From: Sipunculus nudus
Lineage: Eukaryota > Annelida > Sipuncula > Golfingiida > Sipunculidae
NCBI GenBank assembly: GCA_026874595.1
Contig: CM049313.1
Location: 23,928,008-23,992,007, forward strand
Direction: 5' to 3'
DNA length: 64,000 nucleotides
The translations under genes were made by a program, and so were the position numbers. The notes beneath the pieces were generated by a model that did no database searches, was not told the DNA's origin, and was given only the letters and a program-made list of their open reading frames with translations. This document shows, piece by piece, positions 56,555 through 64,000 of this stretch (its first letter is position 1; every line of letters begins with the position of its first letter).

Positions 56555-56650
56555 TCAAGCTACAGGTAAACAAGACCCGCTGTGACACTGAAACTTACAA
56601 GCTAGCAACTGAGATGTTTGTACATTTCAGTGCGATGCATGCAAAGTACT
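56555..56650 (-). repeat. Dispersed palindrome-bearing short repeat, copy 3
   Basis: The reverse complement matches the repeats at 10860 and 42944: GCACTGAAATGTACA, then AGCTTGTAAGTTTCAGTGT and CACAGCGGGTCTTGTTTACC. Confidence 0.6.
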
Positions 56651-57227
56651 GAGATCGTTCCATGATTGGTTGATTGCAAGAAGACACCAGAAACCTGGCC
56701 ACAAAATGTGAATGGTGAGTTATTTTATAAACACAGAGCCACAACAGGGTATATCGCTTAAGGCGCGGGGGGGAGGGGGGGGGGGGGGGATGTGGTTGAT
56801 GCATACTACACATGTGTAAACAGTATTATAAATAAAACTCCGTTATAGAATTAGTACCTTGCACATATGAAATTATAATTAAGCTTCGCCCGATAGATAT
56901 TAATATTATTTCGAATTTTTGTGTGAATTAAATCCTGAATTCACTCAAGAAGACGTATATATATAGAGCCCTGGACAAAAGCTATTTGACATTTATAAAT
57001 CTTGCATACTTTTGTATATATTACAAAATAATGTTTCGTTATCACATACTCACCATAGTATGTATTTAAACATACAGGCACACATTTTTCTTATTTTGGG
57101 TGAAATAATAAATATCTTAGATGAGAATCAATATAAAACATGAATATAATATAGTTGGCAACATTATATATTATGCACATTTTATGTACACATTGTATGT
57201 AGAACTTGTTCAAGCTGAAAAACCCTG

Positions 57228-57274
<47 letters not shown>

Positions 57275-57321
57275 CATTTCAAATTTCAAAATGAGACAAA
57301 AGATGCTTTTCATAGTCCTAA
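56651..57321. other. No gene recognised; G tract and (AT)n
   Basis: G tract at about 56766-56789 and (AT)n at 57232-57270. No coding motif. Confidence 0.4.
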
Positions 57322-57663
57322 ATCATCACAGATGCAGAGATTCAACTGATTCAGCCACAGATCCACCTCAGTCTTGATGGAGGAAGATGGTACAACAGCA
57401 AACATTCTGCAGGACAACAGGATCCAAGCGTACCAGTGCCTCCTATTTTTGGCAGGAAGCAGTTTCCTTATCCAGATATCCCGTCAAATTTTAATGAAGG
57501 GATAATTGATCTTCATTTAATAGAATCAATATCTGTAGAGAATGATGAAGATGGAGATTATCAAACTGGGAAACCTTTTAGAAGGGGCAGGATTTATTTT
57601 AATAGTGGCCATGTGTCTCAGATGTTAGAATGCTTATTTTGTAAAAGCCATTGTCCACTCTAG
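57322..57663 (+). CDS. Exon-like unidentified frame
   Basis: A continuous frame opens after a stop at 57319, with an AG (CATCACAG) just before 57331. It reads DAEIQLIQPQIHLSLDGGRW, PVPPIFGRKQFPYPDIPSNF, IDLHLIESISVENDEDGDYQ and KPFRRGRIYFNSGHVSQM, to a stop at 57661-57663. A GTAAAA donor is possible near 57640. Balanced composition and no repeat context favour a host exon or an old gene fragment. I do not recognise the family. Confidence 0.4.
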   Translation: MITDAEIQLIQPQIHLSLDGGRWYNSKHSAGQQDPSVPVPPIFGRKQFPYPDIPSNFNEGIIDLHLIESISVENDEDGDYQTGKPFRRGRIYFNSGHVSQMLECLFCKSHCPL

Positions 57664-58757
57664 AATGAAAGAAATATCATATACAGTTATGATAGCTGTT
57701 TCAATTCACAGTGGCTTTGTCAAATGTGAATGCAAGGCATTTAGTTAGGTGGCTTAACGGAATTATCGTTACACGCCGGATAAAAGCAGCAAATTTGGTA
57801 TGAAGTATTTCCTGATCATTCTGGAGGAGGTGCCCACCCGAACTCGGTTTCTGGTTCTTTCAGCAGGCCCCGAGTCCAAAATAACAGGATTTTACGTAAA
57901 ATTTCACAAGTTTATAACAATAAACGGAATGTTGTAAACTCAATTGACTCTAAAACTCATTTTAAATTAATCAATATACATAATAAGAACACCATTAAGA
58001 AATATCATAAACAGTTGTCGTAGAAATTGTGACGAAAATCATGTTAAAGTATATATAATTGTTGGTGCAAGAGGTCAAAAGGTCACGTCATCCATTGATG
58101 TGAAATTGTATCCTGTGAGTTTGTTAAAATGCCCTCATGCTCTGAAGAAAATATTGAAAAAGTTAAGATATATATAATTTTAATAACAATTAATATTGCA
58201 TAAATATTAGAATTATAAAGATTCACACTCATATAATTGAAATATATAGGGAAAATACTAATAAATATACACTTTTCCATTGAAACCAACCCTTTCGATA
58301 TCTATACATAAGTCGTATTGACGAAAAACCCAGGTGATTGAAACAATTTATTTAATTGTCTAACCTTTGATCATTAATAATCAAGGCACAAATACATATC
58401 GATTATAAAATATGGTAAATGCTTTAATGAAAATGTGCCATGAAGCAATATTTGTTTACACTTATCAAAATAATATCTTTCTGGAGAGAAAAGGGCTACA
58501 AGCAAATCCATTGACTTTGCGAGTGTTATATATGGACTTATATAATACGCTAAAGAGCGGTTCTTGAACATCCGTTGGGTATTATATCTATTAGGAATAA
58601 CAACATTTCAAAGAAATTAATAAATTGCAGTATAATTATTGATAGTAGCAATTTAGATCAAGGTTCAATTCGACGGAGCTTCCATGGCATTTAGTCATCT
58701 GCTGTTGTAATTTTTATAGGTCGAGAGTGTAGTTAAAATATTGGAGCTCAGCTTTTA

Positions 58758-58801
<44 letters not shown>

Positions 58802-59640
58802 GTTTGCATAATTGTTTGGGTGATAAAGATCATTCTAGTATAGATGCGATCTGGCCAGCTCAGTGCATGATTGGTGTTTACATTGGCATTCTACATAGAT
58901 CGGACTAATATTTTTGCACTGTGCATTAACTCATCTCAGTCACGATAAATGATACAGAGGCAAGTGAGACAATTCTCAGAATTGAAACATAAAGCAGCAT
59001 TTGTTTACACTTATCCTAAATAATATTTTACTGAAATGACAAATTTGGCTTGTGGCTTTGTTCAGATCTATGCACTGTGAGACTGGGGATACCTTTAGAG
59101 TACAAGTCAATGAGGACTTATGAAGATCAGCTTGGTGTTTAATTCGTTTAGAATAAAGATGTCTCTATAAAAAAAAAATGTCAGAATATAATCGATTAGC
59201 GTTGTTTAGACAAAGTTTTACATTCGAAATTGTTTAGACATTGGAGGAAATGTCCGACTGAGTTAACTTTAATTGTTTATGATTATAAAATATTGAATAT
59301 GAATAAAGTATGAAATATGAATTTGCTCAAGTTGTATTATAATGCTGAGACCGCCATTTTAGTGCAAGTCTAAAGTTCTGATAGAAGCAAACACGATGTA
59401 TCTATCTGGAAAAGGGGGCTTTGTCTTAAGTTTCCCTACACATTTTGTTGTTCAGAGATGTTTGTTATTGATGGATTCCTAAACCTAAGAACATTTAGGG
59501 TGAATTTCAGAGAGTGATTGGAGATACAGATAACGCATATACTTGATTTGGAATATAATTGGTCGGTTTTGTTATTCAGATATTTACTTTCAGACTTGTT
59601 GTCTTGTTCAGACTACACATCTTGTTTGCGATAAAATCAT
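57664..59640. other. No gene recognised
   Basis: AT-rich. (TA)n at 58760-58798. AAGCA-ATTTGTTTACACTTAT recurs at about 58445 and 58993, showing a diverged local duplication. The distal part may contain the end of the gypsy 3' LTR. Confidence 0.35.
58760..58798. repeat. (TA)n microsatellite
   Basis: About 39 bp of TA dinucleotide. Confidence 0.95.
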
Positions 59641-59911
59641 TTCATAAAGGTATTTGTTACATCATACGGGAAATAGAATGGCCTATGAAATTGATTAAAC
59701 CGCATGCTTGCATATGATATATAAAAATGAATCATGTATCTATTGTAATGGTACAGGGCGGCTAAACGCAACACATGAAGACGGCGGAAGTCCTTTTTAA
59801 TACCGATACCTGATTGGCCATTGACCAGCAAGGCCTACACATAAGACTGTACTCAACGTAACCGTACCTTGATCGTAACATCGGTGATTCGTAACATGTC
59901 AGTACATTACA
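59640..59911 (-). repeat. 3' LTR of the gypsy element (outer end not resolved)
   Basis: In element sense a purine tract, GGAAAGGGAGGT (59911-59922), is followed by TGTAATGTACTGACATG, a plausible LTR start. A TATA-like TTTATATATC occurs about 200 bp in. The 5' LTR is outside the window, so the far boundary cannot be fixed by comparison. Confidence 0.5.
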
Positions 59912-60175
59912 CCTCCCTTTCCAAGTATTTAAGCTTTAAGAGATATATAATATAAATAAATAACATAGCTGAAACAAAGTCTCTGTTTGTTATTATTTAA
60001 ACTGTATGAGCAATGTCCATGACGAAGTGTGCCTTGGGTACCTTGTTATATGATTTATAAGTAATACTGGCGAACTATATATCAAAATATATGGACGGTG
60101 CATGCAATAAAACAATGTGTTTAGAGTCTTTAAGAAAATGATCAGATCATTACAGTCCGGACAAACAAGAACAAT

Positions 60176-63100
60176 TTACAGATTTAGCCTCTCGACAGGT
60201 TTAACCACTCTACCGTATCTGGTGGTAATCTGAGGCAGTGTAACATTAACACAAACAGGCGATGACTCTGTGACACAAGTGTTAGAATCCCTGGTTGGAC
60301 TAGAAGGCACCTGATCAGCAATCTGTGATGTATCATTGGGAGCCTCCGACAGGGTTTCACTGCTGCTGAAGTGCTCTGCCACGGTCTGCTCAGGCAGCTC
60401 TCGACCACGAGCTGGCGGAATAGGCATATGAGTGAAACTTGGTCTTGGTCTCACACTTACCAGCTCTTTGGTACCGAACATGTGACTTCGATTTCTACGC
60501 AATGTTTGACCATCCGCAGTGTGTATCCAATAACTACGCGGCACATGTGGAACTTTCTGTTTAACTACACCTAATTTCCATTCTCCCTTGTGGGAATGGA
60601 ATCGAACAGTGTCTCCGACATGCATATCACGTTTCTCTTTGCTGGCACGTTTATCATAATAAAACTTCTGAGTTTTCTGTCTCTGCTTAAGGTGCGGTCC
60701 TGCTGGTTTGGGCACCTCTGGTTCCAGTAGTTCTGACTTTACTGGCAGTCGACATCGGAGTCTGCGGCTCATCAGCAATTGTGCTGGCGATCTGTTAACT
60801 CCATCTAGCGGCGTGTTGCGATAACTAAGCAGCGCAATATTTGGGTCATCTCCAGACTGTTTACACTTTTTTAACAGACTTTTCACTGTTTGTACCGTTC
60901 TCTCAATCTGCCCATTTGATTGAGCATAACCTGGGCTGATTGTTGTGTGCTTGAAGTCCCAGGTTTTAGCGAAATTCCGGAATGCTTTGCTCGAAAATTG
61001 TGGTCCATTATCACTCACGCATTCATCAGGTATTCCAAATCTGCTGAACATTGACTTCAACACTGATATGGTTGTTTCACTGGACTGATCTGACAACAAG
61101 CTGAGATCCGGATACTTGGAATAATAATCAACACACAATAAATATTCGCGACCCTGATACTCAAACAGATCAACAGCTACCTTTGACCAAGGTCTGTTTG
61201 GTATCTCATGACACAACATAGGCTCAGCTGACTGCTTTTTCTGGTTACTCTGACAAGCAGCACAACTAGTTACAGTGTCCACAATCTGTGCAGTCATTCC
61301 TGGCCAATACATGCTTTCCCTGGCCAACTGTTTTGACTTTATGATACCCATGTGTGCTTCATGCGTCCGTTTCAACATCTCTGAACGCATAGTATGCGGC
61401 ACAATCAGCTTATTTCCTTTGAATAAAAGTCCATCCTCATATACAATTTCGTCCCGGAAGGCAAAATAAGGCTTTAATTCTGACGGTGCTTGTCTGCGCT
61501 TCTCTGGCCAGCCATCTTGAACTGCTCTCATTAGCGATTGCATTGATAGGTCATTGGCTGTAGCCGTCTGGAACTGCAGCTTTCTCTCGTCACTAATCTG
61601 TAAGGCACATATCTCAAGATTATCATCAAACAGATCAGCCGGGCCTGTATCACTCAGATACGCTCTTGACAAGGCGTCCGGTAGGAACATTTCTTTACCT
61701 GGGCGATATACCAGGCTGAGATCGTATCTCTGTATGCGTAATCTCATTCTTTGGATTCTGGCAGATAATAGATGCAGTGGCTTCTCAAATATGCCAATTA
61801 GCGGCTTGTGATCAGTCTCTACTGTGATTTGTTTACCATAAACATAGTCGTGGAATTTATGACAGGCGAAACAAATGGCGAGAAGTTCTTTCTCGATCAC
61901 TGCGTATCTAGTCTGAGCGGCATCCAGCGCCTTTGAGCCGTATGCGACAGGTTGATTTTCTTGGATCAGCACTGCGCCTAGACCTGACTGGCTAGCATCT
62001 GCTTGTATTTTAACCGGCTTGGTTACGTCATAAAATTTCAGCACAGGTGCTTTACAAACAAGTGTTTTAAGCTTTTCAAATGCACAGTCCTGCTGCTGTT
62101 CCCAATGGAACTCAACTTTATCACCAAGAAGCAGTCTTAGTGGCTTTGCTACCTCAGATAGGTTGGGAATGAACTTATGTAGGTATCCGACGGTTGCCAA
62201 GAAACGTTGTACATCCTCACGATTTTGCGGTGTTGGCATGTCTCTGATAGCACGTGTATGCTCTTCACTAGGCTTTAATCCGTCTTTGGACATGATATGC
62301 CCGACATATTCAACTTGACACAAACCAACTTTTGACTTGTCTGGATTTAGCTTCAGGCCAACTTGCCTAGCTCTGTCAAGCACTTGTCTTAACCTCTGAT
62401 TATGTTCCTCAACACTGGTGCCATGCACCAAAATGTCATCTACAACAACCTGAACACCATCAATATCTTGAAATATATCTTGCATGACTTGGTTAAATAT
62501 ATCCCCACTAGTGCTTAGTCCAAATGGTAATCTGGTGAATCTGTATCTCCCCCAAGGTGTGTTAAATGTACACAATTTGGAGCTGTCCTTGTCTAATTCT
62601 ATTTGCCAATATCCTGAGTCAGCATCTAATGTGGAAAATACAGTAGCATCTGGCATATTTGCTGCGATCTCCTCAATGGTTCTCACTGGATGGTGTGCTC
62701 TAAGTAATGCTTTGTTAAGCTTGGTGGGGTCCAAACAAACCCTGATGCCATTCTGCTTCTGCACAATGGTAATACTGTTAACCCATGGTGTGGGGTCATA
62801 TTGTCGCACAATAATGCCGCCTTTCTCCAGTTTATCTAACTGACACTTGACTTGATCCCTGATAGCATGGGGTATTCGACGCGGAGGATCAACACTGGGC
62901 ACAATGTTACTGTCAGTGTATAAATGACAACCAGTCTTAATACAGCCTAAATCCCTGTAAAACACATCATTAAATTCTCTGAGCAACAACTCTGAAGTTT
63001 TGGCTTCTAGCGATGCATTGACTGCGTGCACGCGTTTTATCAGGCCAAGTTTAATGCAAGTGTCACGACCTAATATAGGATCTCCAGTGTCCACGACATG

Positions 63101-64000
63101 AAATTTGACATCAGTCCCACAGAGAGTCACAACAGCCTCTCCTAACGGGGTTATCTTATGTCCACTGTAAGAAGTTAAACTTGCACATGATGGGCTCAAC
63201 TTAACATCACTCAACTGTTTAAACTGCTGCATGGGCAATATATCAGCATCGCTGCCTGTATCAAGCTTAAATGTGATCTGCTTACCCTGAATGTTAATCG
63301 ATTCAGTCCATGGAGATTTGCTGACAGTGTCCACACGAAGTTCTTCAATCATAAGGCTTGCTGATAATTCTGGTTCCGAATCACTCTTAACCTCAACCTC
63401 GTGAACCTGATAACGCGATTTCTTCCGAATGCGACACATGGATCTAAAATGGTTTACTTTCTTGCAGTGATGACACTGCTTACCAAATGCTGGGCAATCC
63501 TCTCTGGATCTATGCTTAGGTCCACCACAATAATCACACGGTCTATGTGTTTTCTGTTGTGTAGTAGTACTAGACTGACTCTGAGTATTCTGTGGTTTTA
63601 CATGTGACTGTGACTGCCTATCTTTAAAGTTGGTAGGTTTACGCCTGACTCGGAGCTGGTTCACCTCTGCCCCTGTCTGTCTTTTCAGCTGGGACGCTGA
63701 TATCTCACTTAACCTGCACATGTTGATACACTGTTCTAAAGACAAGTCTTCAGTCTGCAATAGTTTCTCTCGTAATGTTTCATCATCAATCCCACATACA
63801 ATGCGATCTTTTAATAAAGTGTCCTCTAGATCACCGTACTCACATTCGGCTATCTTTTGCCGTAACATCGTCAGATAAGCATCAAACGGCTCACCGTTTT
63901 GCTGGGTCGTGTTAAACTGGTATCTAACAACTGTAATGTTCCGCTTACCTCTGCAATACTGGCGAAATTTCTCCTTCAGAGGGTCAATTTTGTCTATTTC
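60176..64000 (-). CDS. Ty3/gypsy gag-pol polyprotein (5' end beyond window)
   Basis: One uninterrupted minus-strand frame runs from the window edge (64000) to a TAA at 60176-60178; the first ATG in view is at 63868. Counting from that ATG: two CCHC zinc knuckles (about 111-145), protease LDTGSD (202-207), RT with STLDADSGYWQI (412) and VVDD (475-478), RNase H with D623, E661 and D686, integrase H836, H839, C869, C872, and the catalytic D900, D953 and E989. A C-terminal basic region follows. All catalytic residues are present, so the copy may be recent. Upstream of the ATG the frame continues with gag-type sequence. It would make virus-like particles and integrate its cDNA. The C-terminal tail may be a short non-enzymatic extension. 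Confidence 0.92.
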   Translation of the reverse strand, partial: EIDKIDPLKEKFRQYCRGKRNITVVRYQFNTTQQNGEPFDAYLTMLRQKIAECEYGDLEDTLLKDRIVCGIDDETLREKLLQTEDLSLEQCINMCRLSEISASQLKRQTGAEVNQLRVRRKPTNFKDRQSQSHVKPQNTQSQSSTTTQQKTHRPCDYCGGPKHRSREDCPAFGKQCHHCKKVNHFRSMCRIRKKSRYQVHEVEVKSDSEPELSASLMIEELRVDTVSKSPWTESINIQGKQITFKLDTGSDADILPMQQFKQLSDVKLSPSCASLTSYSGHKITPLGEAVVTLCGTDVKFHVVDTGDPILGRDTCIKLGLIKRVHAVNASLEAKTSELLLREFNDVFYRDLGCIKTGCHLYTDSNIVPSVDPPRRIPHAIRDQVKCQLDKLEKGGIIVRQYDPTPWVNSITIVQKQNGIRVCLDPTKLNKALLRAHHPVRTIEEIAANMPDATVFSTLDADSGYWQIELDKDSSKLCTFNTPWGRYRFTRLPFGLSTSGDIFNQVMQDIFQDIDGVQVVVDDILVHGTSVEEHNQRLRQVLDRARQVGLKLNPDKSKVGLCQVEYVGHIMSKDGLKPSEEHTRAIRDMPTPQNREDVQRFLATVGYLHKFIPNLSEVAKPLRLLLGDKVEFHWEQQQDCAFEKLKTLVCKAPVLKFYDVTKPVKIQADASQSGLGAVLIQENQPVAYGSKALDAAQTRYAVIEKELLAICFACHKFHDYVYGKQITVETDHKPLIGIFEKPLHLLSARIQRMRLRIQRYDLSLVYRPGKEMFLPDALSRAYLSDTGPADLFDDNLEICALQISDERKLQFQTATANDLSMQSLMRAVQDGWPEKRRQAPSELKPYFAFRDEIVYEDGLLFKGNKLIVPHTMRSEMLKRTHEAHMGIIKSKQLARESMYWPGMTAQIVDTVTSCAACQSNQKKQSAEPMLCHEIPNRPWSKVAVDLFEYQGREYLLCVDYYSKYPDLSLLSDQSSETTISVLKSMFSRFGIPDECVSDNGPQFSSKAFRNFAKTWDFKHTTISPGYAQSNGQIERTVQTVKSLLKKCKQSGDDPNIALLSYRNTPLDGVNRSPAQLLMSRRLRCRLPVKSELLEPEVPKPAGPHLKQRQKTQKFYYDKRASKEKRDMHVGDTVRFHSHKGEWKLGVVKQKVPHVPRSYWIHTADGQTLRRNRSHMFGTKELVSVRPRPSFTHMPIPPARGRELPEQTVAEHFSSSETLSEAPNDTSQIADQVPSSPTRDSNTCVTESSPVCVNVTLPQITTRYGRVVKPVERLNL

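Noticed and set aside
60184-63878. Opposite-strand and alternative-frame openings inside gag-pol
   Set aside because: Shadows of the gypsy polyprotein frame.

Overview
The window looks like AT-rich, repeat-dominated animal nuclear DNA, most likely from a lophotrochozoan and probably a mollusc. That is an inference from the repeat types: stem-loop repeats with internal 150-340 bp units, many (TA)n and poly-G/C arrays, Merlin, Harbinger and hAT relics, and a Ty3/gypsy element with PR-IN gene order. There is no bacterial gene layout. Nothing was searched or computed; family names come from motif recognition.

Layout. 0-3.6 kb: a decayed Harbinger transposase with a possible partner-protein remnant, an inverted-repeat pair, and a pogo-like helix-turn-helix exon. 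4.1-7.8 kb: a LINE with an intact 1144-codon endonuclease/reverse transcriptase frame and a (GTT)n tail. 8.3-9.85 kb: a broken L1/Tx1-type LINE on the minus strand, abutting a hAT-like end. 10-15 kb: mostly unassigned, with a long hairpin and a few unrecognised open frames. 15.2-22.7 kb: three families of tandem-unit, stem-loop repeats that share the palindrome GGTGGCGCCACC. 23.4-23.8 kb: a miniature LTR element with a proline-tRNA-type primer site and a tRNA-like Pol III promoter inside its LTR. 24.0-26.3 kb: a hAT relic split and flanked by (TA)n and carrying a nested SINE. 26.4-28.7 kb: a broken copy of a widespread uncharacterised animal protein family, interrupted by a tandem-unit element. 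30.2-30.9 kb: a decayed Merlin transposase. 32.2-33.1 kb: three phase-consistent minus-strand exons, the best host-gene candidate. 34.3-40.7 kb: LINE remnants, stem-loop repeats, an OTU-protease relic and a Helitron-like element. 41.2-42.2 kb: another hAT relic. 44.2-47.9 kb: a degraded Gmr1-like Ty3/gypsy element on the minus strand, with LTR and primer site. 47.8-51.5 kb: a candidate 3.7 kb DNA transposon with 20-bp terminal inverted repeats. 52.3-55.3 kb: more repeats, a 626-bp MITE and a 150-bp tandem array. 55.7-57.7 kb: an RT remnant and an exon-like frame. 59.9-64.0 kb: an apparently intact Ty3/gypsy gag-pol on the minus strand that runs off the window end.

The genes do not form a pathway. 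The region is an accumulation of nested mobile elements around perhaps one or two host exons. Only the LINE at 4.1-7.5 kb and the gypsy element at 60.2-64.0 kb keep long intact reading frames.
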